Below, in pieces: positions 50,841 to 58,910 of a stretch of DNA of 64,000 nt. The position numbers and the translations under genes were made by a program. Location of the stretch: the NCBI RefSeq assembly GCF_025562755.1, contig NZ_CP103300.1, positions 2,102,501-2,166,500 on the forward strand, read 5' to 3'. Position 1 is the first letter of the stretch. Each line of letters starts with the position of its first letter. The stretch comes from Endozoicomonas euniceicola. GTDB lineage: Bacteria; Pseudomonadota; Gammaproteobacteria; Pseudomonadales; Endozoicomonadaceae. The notes under the pieces are model-generated. The model was not told the origin of the DNA. It saw nothing but the letters and a program-made list of their open reading frames with translations, and did no database searches.

Positions 50841-50893
50841 TAGATTTGGGGGACTGTCATGTTCAGGTAATTCCCGGGAATCCATCAAGAGCC
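50832..50893. terminator. Long imperfect hairpin spanning the stop codon of the comF-coupled gene
   Basis: GGCTCTTGATAGATT at 50832-50846 and AATCCATCAAGAGCC at 50879-50893 pair at 14 of 15 positions. The stop TGA of the plus-strand gene is inside the left arm. The receptor stop on the minus strand lies 19 bp beyond. It is placed as a bidirectional terminator would be, but no T-run follows either side. Confidence 0.5.
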
Positions 50894-50911
50894 TTCTAAG
50901 CTTCAGTTCCT

Positions 50912-53164
50912 CTAATACTCGATACTGTATGACAGGCTAACGGTTCGCCCTTGAGCCGGAATACCAGAGGTAACACCATAGGTTTTACGAGCCCACTGGC
51001 TGTAAACGGTTTGATAGTCTTCATTCAGCAGGTTATTGACCGAGGCATCCAAACGGCCTGCTGGCAACCAGAACGACGCGGTGAGATCAAAGACGGTATA
51101 GCCGTCAATCATCTCTTTGCCAGGGTTATCACTGCTATCGTAGCCCTTGTCGTAATCGGCAAAGTTAAGGGCCTGTAGCCGAACTATGTAGTCCTCCTGC
51201 TCATAACTGACAAAAGCAGTCAGCTTCTGTGGAGAAACATCCACAGCACTGAGGTCAAGCCACTTTTTCTGTTTCTCGTTGTACGTTCGCCCCTCGGTAA
51301 AGGTATAACTACCACCTACCTGCCAATCGTCGTTTATGTAATAGCTGAGCGCAGATTCTATGCCGTAAATCTTTTTATCCTGATCAAGAATCTGGACACC
51401 ATAACCCCTGGTGAATTTAATGAATTGATCCGATTCATTATAAAAAGTAGTCACCGAAGTAGTGAGCGAGTCAAAGCGACCACGCCAGCCCAGTTCGTAG
51501 TTTTTAATTTTAGTAGCGTCCAGGTTGACTTTATCCAGGCTGGTTGCACCAAAAATCGGGCTCAAAGCACTGCCAGCCGGTAGCGCATCCCTCAACAGCC
51601 TGGCTGGGTCAGGCACCTCAAAACCTTCCGAGTAGTTGACAAAGGTTTCCTGTTTATCCGAAAGCTGGAAGACAAGTCCAAGGTTGAAAAGGTTTGCCGT
51701 ATAATCCTTTTTGCCTCCCTTGAAAGTGGAGTAGTTTGAGTTTCCCTGCAAAGGCAGTATCCAGCTTTCCAGAGCCGGACGGTAATCAGCAATGTCCACG
51801 TCCACCCGTTCATGCCGGTAGCCAGTGTTCATGGTCAGCCGGTCGGTAATATTAAACCGGGCCTGAACAAAACCGCCCAGGGTTGTGGTCTCCACATCAG
51901 GACCATACTCATAGTCGGTGCCAGTGGGTTGATAATTCAAACCGTTACTGCCAGTAAAGGCATTTGCATCATAGCCGGTCCCGGTTTGTTTGCCTTTATC
52001 TTTCTTATAGTCAAGGCCATAGACCAGCCGGAAGCGTTTATTCAGGTTTTTATCCATGGTCAGTTTGAGCCCATGAACACGAGCCTCTGAGGTAGACTGG
52101 TTAACGACCATCGTAGAATCTGGTAATTTCAGGTGGCTTTTATATAGTTTCAAGTCATAGGCAAAAGGAAAAAACCGGTACTCTCTGTCCCGGTAGAAAC
52201 CCTGAACAGTCGCCCTGTGCCCCAAAAAATCTTCATCAATAAAAGACAGGGAATAACTATTACGATGGCTGTATGGCTGGTCGCCCAGCGTCAGTCCTTT
52301 TACTGCTTTATTCACACCGTCAGTAATAACAGGAGCGCCAAAAGGTGCCAGATAAGACAGGTTTTCGCCGTAATAAGGGCCATAATCTGAGTCCATATCA
52401 TCCCTGAATACCTGCAGGTCGGCTTCAATTCGCTGAGTTTCGTTCAGGTCGTACCCAAGCTTCAGCAACAGGTCACGGGTTTCAGTGTCGCTGCGACCAA
52501 CCTGTGCGGGCTCAGGTGCAATGCGATCACCATCAGAATCAAAAAATCCGGCTCTCTGTTCAAAGGTTGCACTGGCAAGATAATCAAAGTTGCCTTTGCG
52601 ACCGCTTACCCCCTGGTTGATACGCCAGGTTAAACCATCGCTGTCCAGCTTGTTGGCTGGCATGGTGATGCCAACGGTGGTGCTAAATTTGGCATCGTCC
52701 GTATCCGGCTTTTTGGTAATGATATTAATGATGCCACCCGCTGCACCCGAGCCATAAATGGCACTGGCACCGGAAACCACTTCAATTCGTTCAATATTCT
52801 CCGGCCTGACGGTGTTCATCTGACGGCTGACCTGACGACTCTCTGTCTGGGCAACGCCGTCTATCAATAAAAGAACCTTACGACCTCGTATAGTTTGTGA
52901 GCGATCTGTCACAGTCTGGGTACTTGGACCAAAACCCGGCACCAGCACAGCCAGGACATCAGCCAGTTTCTGACCGGCCACGCCCTGCTGCTCAATCGCT
53001 GTTTTATCTATGACCTGAACCGTACCGGCAATAGAAGAAATATTCTCTTCAACCCGGCTGGCTGTGACAACGACATCCTCCAGCCGGGTCACATTGCTTT
53101 CTTCGGCAATAGCTGTAGAGCCGCACAGGGCAACAGCGAGTGCCAGAGGGGTTTTCTTATTCAT
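50912..53164 (-). CDS. iutA: TonB-dependent ferric-siderophore receptor, IutA-like
   Basis: 750 aa. A signal peptide (ending AIAEE) is followed by a TonB box-like TRLEDVVVTASR. The plug has VQVIDKTAIEQQG, RSQTIRGRKVLLLIDGVAQTESRQVSRQMNTVRPENIERIEVVSG and GSGAAGGIINIITKK. A 22-strand barrel ends in SYSIEY. The plug (SRQMNTVRPENIERIEV) resembles the aerobactin receptor IutA. The position beside an iucABCD cluster supports aerobactin or a close analogue as ligand. A Fur-box-like site is in the upstream region. AAGGA lies 14 bp from the ATG, rather far. Confidence 0.85.
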   Translation of the reverse strand: MNKKTPLALAVALCGSTAIAEESNVTRLEDVVVTASRVEENISSIAGTVQVIDKTAIEQQGVAGQKLADVLAVLVPGFGPSTQTVTDRSQTIRGRKVLLLIDGVAQTESRQVSRQMNTVRPENIERIEVVSGASAIYGSGAAGGIINIITKKPDTDDAKFSTTVGITMPANKLDSDGLTWRINQGVSGRKGNFDYLASATFEQRAGFFDSDGDRIAPEPAQVGRSDTETRDLLLKLGYDLNETQRIEADLQVFRDDMDSDYGPYYGENLSYLAPFGAPVITDGVNKAVKGLTLGDQPYSHRNSYSLSFIDEDFLGHRATVQGFYRDREYRFFPFAYDLKLYKSHLKLPDSTMVVNQSTSEARVHGLKLTMDKNLNKRFRLVYGLDYKKDKGKQTGTGYDANAFTGSNGLNYQPTGTDYEYGPDVETTTLGGFVQARFNITDRLTMNTGYRHERVDVDIADYRPALESWILPLQGNSNYSTFKGGKKDYTANLFNLGLVFQLSDKQETFVNYSEGFEVPDPARLLRDALPAGSALSPIFGATSLDKVNLDATKIKNYELGWRGRFDSLTTSVTTFYNESDQFIKFTRGYGVQILDQDKKIYGIESALSYYINDDWQVGGSYTFTEGRTYNEKQKKWLDLSAVDVSPQKLTAFVSYEQEDYIVRLQALNFADYDKGYDSSDNPGKEMIDGYTVFDLTASFWLPAGRLDASVNNLLNEDYQTVYSQWARKTYGVTSGIPAQGRTVSLSYSIEY

Positions 53165-53190
53165 CTTATTGATGCATTCCTTGTTGTATT

Positions 53191-53209
53191 GATTTCTATT
53201 CTCATTGAG
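53191..53209 (-). promoter_or_regulatory. Fur-box-like site upstream of the receptor gene
   Basis: The minus strand reads CTCAATGAGAATAGAAATC, which matches 11 of 19 positions of the consensus GATAATGATAATCATTATC, including the AATGA-AAT core. It ends 26 bp before the receptor start, so it would overlap the promoter. Counted by eye. Confidence 0.55.
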
Positions 53210-53264
53210 TCCCTGTTGTTATTCGTGCCCACTTCGTGTGGGCTGATTGTTTCTTCAGGAAAAT

Positions 53265-55256
53265 TTAACGTCGCTGGACGTATTTGCCGGTAAGCAGCAA
53301 AAGAATGAAATAGACACCGCCCACGCTGGAAACCACCAACCCTGCGGGTAATTCAAAAGGAGTCATAAGGTTTCTGGACAGAGCGTCCCCGAGTACCAGG
53401 AGGATAGCGCCGACCATTGCTGTCGCCACAATAAGGTGACGATGACTGGACAAACCCAATACACGACAGATATGAGGAGCCATCAGGCCGACAAAAGAAA
53501 TACCACCAACGGTCGCCACACTGACGGAACTCAGCAATGCCACCAGCAACAGCAGGGCAATCAATACCGGATTAATTCTGATCCCCAGAATCGTGGGCCA
53601 TTGGGTACCAAGCTGTAAAATATCCAGTTTCCGCCAGAGTAACAGCAGCAGAGGAGCCACCATCAACACAACCGCCGCAAGAAAAAACACCAGCCCTTTA
53701 CTGATGGCATAAGTACTGCCCGACAACCAGAGCAGCACCTCACTGGACTGATTACTGCCAAGCACCAGAGCAATATTAACCAGAGTCGAGGCCAGGGCAG
53801 ACAAACACAAACCTGCCAGCGCAAACATCTGTGGCTGAAAACCGGTCATACGACTCAGGCTTAACAGCAACAGCAACGCAAACCCGCTGCCAGCCATGGA
53901 AAACAGCACCATTTCCATACGGTCAAGGCCGGGAAACAGCACAGCCGCCACCACCACAAATAAAACGCCTGTCGTCGTAAGACCTGAAACGTCGGGGCTG
54001 GCAAGGGGGTTTCTCATCAAGCTCTGTAACACAAGCCCGGAGACCCCAAGGGCGCAACCGGCAAACGCTGCCGCTGCGACTCTCGGCCAGCGAAGATCAA
54101 AGTCGTTAGCATTCAGTCCACCACCCAGGCTGAGCCAGACTGAACAGAGCAACAGAGCCAGCATGATGAACAGAAGTTTTAGCGGCGACACTCTGAACAG
54201 AGCCCGAATCCCGGTTTCTTTTGGCAGCTGGGTCAGGTTATTGACCGTCTGACGCCGGGTCAGCAAAAAAATCATAAAAGGTGCGCCAATCGCCGTGGTC
54301 ATGGCACCGGCAGGCACACTGTAATGCCCTTCTGACAACAGAAGGGGCACCCAGCGGGCAAGGATATCAGCGCTGAGCAACAACAGTGCGCCAATAAGGC
54401 TGGCAGCCAGAAGCCGACTCCATGTGGCTTTATAACCCAGCCCCCTTGCAATATGTGGCGCAACCAGACCAATAAAGCTGATCATGCCAACCTGACTGAC
54501 CACCGTGGCAGACAGCAACAAGGCCAGCAGCAGTGACAGCATGATCGTCTGCCTGACATTAACACCGAGACTGCCAGCCTGATCATTACCCAGTTCAATC
54601 AGATCCAGCCGCCTTGCCAGCGGCAACGATGCAGCAATAAGGCCAGCCACCAGCCACCAGCTGCTGTTCACGGCCTGAAAATCAAACTGAGCCAGATTGC
54701 CTGCTCCCCAGATGTACAGGCCATCCAGCCGATTTTCCCAGAACATCAATAAGCCAGCACTGACAGCTCCCACCGACAATGTCACGGCCATCCCCACCAG
54801 CACCAGGTTAACCGGCGAATGACTGATGGCACTGGCCAGCTTGAAAACGACAAGTGACGTTATAACCGCACCAGTGAAAGCGACAGCAACGGGAAAATGG
54901 TCAGTGAACTCAGGCAGGGCAATCGTGCCTGTAATGATCGCCAGCAGTGCACCGGCATTAATACCCAGTGTCGCCGGGCTGGCAAAGGAATTTCTTGTCG
55001 CACTTTGGATCAGCACTCCGGCAGCACCCAGAGCAGTACCACACCACAAAGCCATAAGGGTGCGAGGCAACAGCAGGTAAGTCACAATGACATTGTGCAG
55101 TGACGGCACATCACCGTGATTAAACCATGATGTTCCGGCCAATAACTCGCCGGGCAAACTGACATCAATCCCCGCTGGCCCTGAGGCCAGAGAAATCAGG
55201 CAGCCCATGAACAGCAGCAGTAGTGCAAAGGTCAGTTTCATCGATTCCGAATACAT
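53265..55256 (-). CDS. fhuB: Fused FecCD-type ferric-siderophore permease (FhuB-like)
   Basis: 663 aa, equal to E. coli FhuB (660). It contains two FecCD permease halves in one chain. Half one begins with TFALLLLFMGCLISL and has VSQVGMISFIGLVAPHIARGLGY. Half two begins near LLFIMLALLLCSVWLSLG and has VATVGGISFVGLMAPHICRVLGL. Both halves carry the G-x-I-x-F-V/I-G-L coupling region for the ATPase. About 18-20 hydrophobic segments. The ATG at 55256 is used: GGAGG stands 7 bp upstream. An ATG at 55262 overlaps the fhuD stop, so coupling is likely. A 707-residue extension in the same frame runs back into fhuD and is not real. Confidence 0.92.
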   Translation of the reverse strand: MYSESMKLTFALLLLFMGCLISLASGPAGIDVSLPGELLAGTSWFNHGDVPSLHNVIVTYLLLPRTLMALWCGTALGAAGVLIQSATRNSFASPATLGINAGALLAIITGTIALPEFTDHFPVAVAFTGAVITSLVVFKLASAISHSPVNLVLVGMAVTLSVGAVSAGLLMFWENRLDGLYIWGAGNLAQFDFQAVNSSWWLVAGLIAASLPLARRLDLIELGNDQAGSLGVNVRQTIMLSLLLALLLSATVVSQVGMISFIGLVAPHIARGLGYKATWSRLLAASLIGALLLLSADILARWVPLLLSEGHYSVPAGAMTTAIGAPFMIFLLTRRQTVNNLTQLPKETGIRALFRVSPLKLLFIMLALLLCSVWLSLGGGLNANDFDLRWPRVAAAAFAGCALGVSGLVLQSLMRNPLASPDVSGLTTTGVLFVVVAAVLFPGLDRMEMVLFSMAGSGFALLLLLSLSRMTGFQPQMFALAGLCLSALASTLVNIALVLGSNQSSEVLLWLSGSTYAISKGLVFFLAAVVLMVAPLLLLLWRKLDILQLGTQWPTILGIRINPVLIALLLLVALLSSVSVATVGGISFVGLMAPHICRVLGLSSHRHLIVATAMVGAILLVLGDALSRNLMTPFELPAGLVVSSVGGVYFILLLLTGKYVQRR

Positions 55257-55258
55257 GC

Positions 55259-56182
55259 TCATGCCTCCGGAACCAGCTGACCAACAAACGCCCGGGTCAT
55301 TCGCATAACTGACTCCGGGCCACCAAATGACCAGAGCGCGGGAACATGATAAACCCGGCCTTCCCTTACCGCTGGCAAAGCCTGCCAAACCGGAGAGTCC
55401 GTCATGCCCTGACCATTATCCGGCAACTGTCCAATAATAATCAGGCTGGCATCACCAATCGTGGTGAGCTTCAGCAAGTCCACATGGGTAAAGTCACGTC
55501 CGGGCAGGGTGGCTGACCAGCCATTTTCCAGTCCGATCTCTTCAACAACTGCACCGGCTAAAGACGATTTGCCATAAACCCTCAGACCCAGCCCCATGCC
55601 AACAAATTTACCGACGACCACCGGGTGCCCCGTCAGTTCAGCCTTGCGAATTAGCATTCTGGCGTGGCTCAGCGCCTGCTGCATTTCACTAAGCTTCATC
55701 GCTGCCTGTTTCTGATGCTGAAAGATAGCGGCAACTGACAGAAAAATATCCTGCATTCTGACCAGATAATCTCTCTGGTCTTCTTCAGAAGGGTACTGCC
55801 CGTAAAGCACCGTAGGGGCTATAGCGTTGAGTTCGGGATAAATACGATTATGCCGCCAGTCGTAACCCAGAATCAGATCCGGTTTAAGGGCAGCGATTGC
55901 CTCCAACGAGGGTTCAGAGCGATGGCCAAGCTCGGTCACACCTTCCGGTATGGGCGGCGAATCAGACTGCCACTGCCGGTAACCCTTTATAGTGGTTACA
56001 CCTGCGGGTGTAATGCCAAGGGTGAGAAGGATTTCTGCCTGCGTCCAGTTGAGTGCTGCAACGCGTTGGGGAATTTCAGAAAGAACGGTCGTTCCGGCTT
56101 TGTGTTCAACGGTAACAGCACCGGCATTCAGCGTTAGAAATACGACCATGGCAGCACTGTATTTTTGTACGACAGCTAACAT
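55259..56182 (-). CDS. fhuD: Siderophore-binding ABC protein (FhuD-like)
   Basis: 307 aa with a signal peptide (ending about AGAVTVE). RVAALNWTQAEILLTLGITPAGV, GYRQWQ, ELGHRSEPSLEAIAALKPDLILG and IGQLPDNG are typical of the periplasmic FhuD family, which binds hydroxamate siderophores without large hinge motion. It starts directly after the fhuC stop (TGAATG) and its own stop overlaps fhuB. Aerobactin is a mixed citrate-hydroxamate and is a known FhuD substrate in E. coli. Confidence 0.9.
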   Translation of the reverse strand: MLAVVQKYSAAMVVFLTLNAGAVTVEHKAGTTVLSEIPQRVAALNWTQAEILLTLGITPAGVTTIKGYRQWQSDSPPIPEGVTELGHRSEPSLEAIAALKPDLILGYDWRHNRIYPELNAIAPTVLYGQYPSEEDQRDYLVRMQDIFLSVAAIFQHQKQAAMKLSEMQQALSHARMLIRKAELTGHPVVVGKFVGMGLGLRVYGKSSLAGAVVEEIGLENGWSATLPGRDFTHVDLLKLTTIGDASLIIIGQLPDNGQGMTDSPVWQALPAVREGRVYHVPALWSFGGPESVMRMTRAFVGQLVPEA

Positions 56183-57037
56183 TCAGGCGACTTCCATTGT
56201 CAGAGATTTATTGGCTGGATTCTTAAACCGCTCACTGCTCGAACCATCGAGGCTGGCAGAGCCGGGAATAAATAGCGTCTGACCTTCCGGCTCCAGGGTG
56301 ACTTTGCGGGTTTCAATGTCAAACACTTCGTAAATGGTCCGTTCGTTTATCACCGTCCGCGCAGGACCATCCTGAACCAGCTTGCCCGCTTTTATCAATA
56401 TCACGTGGTCACTGTATTGCAGAGCCTGATTCAGGTCATGCAGAACCCAGACAATGGTCAGCTTCTGTTCCTGATTCAGGGTACGAATGGTATCGAGCAG
56501 TTTTTGCTGATGTGAAATATCCAGCCAGGAAGTCGGTTCGTCCAGCAACAGAATGCCAGTCTGCTGTGCCAGAACCATGGCAAGCCAGACCCGCTGCATC
56601 TCGCCTCCGGACAGGTGATCCACCACATGACCGGCAACATCACTCATCCCAACACGAACCAGGGCTTCATGAATGGCCTGCCGGTCAGTGGTTTGCAGTC
56701 GCCCAAAAGGACCTGCATAAGGATGACGACCACAGGCCACCAGATCAGCGACCTTCATACCCAGAGGAACCGGAGAGTGCTGAGGGAGCATGGTCAGCAG
56801 CTTAGCCAGCTCTTTACGGTTGTACTCCGCCATTGGCTTGCCAAGTAGCTGAATTTCTCCAGACGAAACAGGGCTTAAACCGGATAACAACTTGAGCAGA
56901 GTGCTCTTTCCTGAACCATTGGGGCCAAGAATGGCAGTGATTTTTCCTGATGGAATCTCCAGAGAAACAGGTGCCAGTATGCTGCGCTTAGCCACATTAA
57001 AAGACACTTGTTGCAAACTGAATGAAGACGCTTCCAT
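56183..57037 (-). CDS. fhuC: Ferric-siderophore ABC transporter ATPase (FhuC-like)
   Basis: 284 aa. Walker A GPNGSGKSTLLKLL (39-46 region), Q-loop LPQHSPVP, signature LSGGEMQRVWLA, Walker B GILLLDEPTSWLD, and switch His in WVLHDLN are all present. This is the FecE/FhuC class. It leads the fhuC-fhuD-fhuB order and has a Fur-box-like site 27 bp upstream. Confidence 0.94.
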   Translation of the reverse strand: MEASSFSLQQVSFNVAKRSILAPVSLEIPSGKITAILGPNGSGKSTLLKLLSGLSPVSSGEIQLLGKPMAEYNRKELAKLLTMLPQHSPVPLGMKVADLVACGRHPYAGPFGRLQTTDRQAIHEALVRVGMSDVAGHVVDHLSGGEMQRVWLAMVLAQQTGILLLDEPTSWLDISHQQKLLDTIRTLNQEQKLTIVWVLHDLNQALQYSDHVILIKAGKLVQDGPARTVINERTIYEVFDIETRKVTLEPEGQTLFIPGSASLDGSSSERFKNPANKSLTMEVA

Positions 57038-57063
57038 GATACGGACTCTGATAATTATTTTTT

Positions 57064-57082
57064 GCGAATGATATTGATTACC
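57064..57082 (-). promoter_or_regulatory. Fur-box-like site upstream of fhuC
   Basis: The minus strand reads GGTAATCAATATCATTCGC, matching 13 of 19 positions of GATAATGATAATCATTATC by eye. Further AT-rich dyads (GATAATTATT) lie beside it at about 57050-57060, which could form a second overlapping site. Position is between the stop of the small gene at 57093 and the fhuC ATG. Confidence 0.65.
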
Positions 57083-57092
57083 ATCTGACCGG

Positions 57093-57485
57093 TCAAATCA
57101 TAATCGTCTTTTCATCCTGAACGCTCTCCGCCCACTTTCTGGCCTCATTACAGTCCGCCATGGCGACCATGGGAAACGGCATGGCTTTTTTCATGTTCTC
57201 GCTCACCATCCGCTCTCCCTCTGTGGCAGAACCAACAATGCGTGCAACCCCGCAGCAATAACGGCCCAGTAACACTCTGTTTTCCTTAAACCATAAGCCA
57301 AAATTTTTGCGAGCCTCCGGAGAAAAACGGCTCTCAGGTTTTGCTTCGATCACCATACTAAAAGGTTGTCGTTTATCCAGATAAGCACTGAGCTCACTGA
57401 GCCATTGTTGAACATCCTGGTCGCTGGCATGGCGCTTGAAACGAACGCTGACCATCGGCCAGCCAGTCATTTGAATGGATGGCAT
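57093..57485 (-). CDS. Small protein of unknown function in the iron locus
   Basis: 130 aa from the ATG at 57485. AGAGG lies 8 bp upstream, inside the end of the MFS gene; a GTG at 57491 is the alternative. The fold appears alpha/beta: MVSVRFKRHASDQDVQQWLSELSAYLDKR, then FSMVIEAK, then KNFGLWFKENR and GVARIVGSATEGERMVSEN. The pattern of strands and helices resembles SpoIIAA/STAS-like proteins, but no motif is decisive. No signal peptide. Being coupled to the MFS exporter and Fur-controlled genes suggests a role in siderophore handling. Confidence 0.65.
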   Translation of the reverse strand: MPSIQMTGWPMVSVRFKRHASDQDVQQWLSELSAYLDKRQPFSMVIEAKPESRFSPEARKNFGLWFKENRVLLGRYCCGVARIVGSATEGERMVSENMKKAMPFPMVAMADCNEARKWAESVQDEKTIMI

Positions 57486-57490
57486 ACACA

Positions 57491-58699
57491 CTACCTCTCA
57501 ACTCCGATTGTGAATTCCCGACTGTTTTCAGCAGGCCGATTTCTGATGAAATACACAATGCCCGAAAACAGAACGACAATCAGGGCACCGCATAGATACA
57601 TAACGTTCAGGCCGCTCAATAGCCCCAAAGCACCGGCCAGCAGGGCTCCCAGAGTATATCCCATGGTATGAATCATGCTCAGGATTCCAGTCAATTCTCC
57701 CTGCTGGTCAGCAGGCACCAGCTGGCAGCCAAGCGTTGTGTAAACCGGTGTCAGCAAGGCGACAGAGACAGCACAAGTTGCAATACCTGAGGTCATGGCA
57801 ATAAGGTCTGTAGCCGATAGCAGGCACAGAGTACCTGCCAGCAACAACAAGCCACCCGACACCAGAGCCAAAGGTAAACGATGCTGAATAAGGCGTGGGA
57901 GAGTGATATGAGCAATCAGCGTTGAAAAAGCGGCTGTCAACATTAAAAATGACAGAGTCTCTGAGGCCGTTTCTGCCGAATAGTGGAATTTCTGTTGCAG
58001 TACAGGTGCTATCAAATACTGCAACAGACCAAAGACAGTCGTTACCGAACCAGCAATAAGCAAAACCGGCCTGGTTCGTTTTAATAGTAAAGTGGTTGTT
58101 GTGCCTTCGAATTCATAAGACAACTGTCTTGCGCCACCTGTCTCAGGCTTTTCAGAGAACGAGGTAATGAGCAATGTCAGTACCGCCAATGAAAAGACCG
58201 CTATAACCGGAACCACCGCCCCCAGTGGCAAAAGCACAAGGGTTAATAATGGGCCAAGCAGCCTTCCCAGGCTGATTGCTGCTGAGACACGGCTTAAGTC
58301 TTTGACAGGATTTAATGCCGTCGACTGATCAACGCTCCATGCCTGAACCGCTGGGTAGAAACCCGCTACGGTCAGCCCATAAATAACTCTCGATAACACC
58401 AGCAGCAACATGGCCACCTGTGCAGAACCGCCGGATATCAGCATGAGTGCGAGCAGACCGTTACTAACAATAAAACCAGTCAGCCCCGCAGTAATAACAA
58501 CTTTGCGTCCGAAATAATCGCTGATTTTCCCCCAGACCGGTGCAGCAACAATAGACAGGCCAGTCCCCAGAGCGACAAGCCCGGCAAAAATACCGTAATC
58601 AATTCCGGTCTCATTCACAAACACTGGCAGACAGATCAGCAGGCTTACCTGCCCCATCCCCATCAGGGAAGCACCAAAAAGACAGCTATAGCGAAACAT
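57491..58699 (-). CDS. MFS transporter, probable siderophore exporter
   Basis: 402 aa with about 12 hydrophobic segments. The motif A-type loop GKISDYFGRKVVITAG lies between spans 2 and 3 and supports drug/proton antiport. Located divergently from iucA and sharing its Fur-box promoter region, so it most likely exports the finished siderophore, the place occupied by an MFS exporter in other NIS clusters. GGGAG lies 4-5 bp before the ATG. The stop overlaps the ribosome-binding region of the small gene downstream. Confidence 0.85.
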   Translation of the reverse strand: MFRYSCLFGASLMGMGQVSLLICLPVFVNETGIDYGIFAGLVALGTGLSIVAAPVWGKISDYFGRKVVITAGLTGFIVSNGLLALMLISGGSAQVAMLLLVLSRVIYGLTVAGFYPAVQAWSVDQSTALNPVKDLSRVSAAISLGRLLGPLLTLVLLPLGAVVPVIAVFSLAVLTLLITSFSEKPETGGARQLSYEFEGTTTTLLLKRTRPVLLIAGSVTTVFGLLQYLIAPVLQQKFHYSAETASETLSFLMLTAAFSTLIAHITLPRLIQHRLPLALVSGGLLLLAGTLCLLSATDLIAMTSGIATCAVSVALLTPVYTTLGCQLVPADQQGELTGILSMIHTMGYTLGALLAGALGLLSGLNVMYLCGALIVVLFSGIVYFIRNRPAENSREFTIGVER

Positions 58700-58839
58700 T
58701 CGACTCCCGTAAATCAGAGACAGACTCGTTAGCGAAGTAAGAAATAACCGTCACCAAAAACCTTCTTTCAAGGTAGCCATCATTAAAGTCATTTCTGTTT
58801 TGTAGCATTTTATTCGTAGGTAACTTTATTCTTGCAAAT

Positions 58840-58858
58840 AATAATGATTCGCATTTAT
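58840..58858. promoter_or_regulatory. Fur-box-like site in the iucA/MFS divergent region
   Basis: AATAATGATTCGCATTTAT matches 12 of 19 positions of the Fur consensus and has the AATGA-TCG-CATT core dyad. It lies between the MFS gene (minus) and iucA (plus) and so could control both. It ends 2 bp before an in-frame ATG at 58860, which affects the choice of iucA start. Confidence 0.7.
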
Positions 58859-58910
58859 TATGCGGCCATTCAGTACAAAACTCAAACAATACGACAAGGT
58901 ACGAATAGAA

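Noticed and set aside
53265..55388. 707-residue version of the FhuB-like permease
   Set aside because: The extra N-terminal residues run inside fhuD; the ATG at 55256 has GGAGG and gives the normal length.
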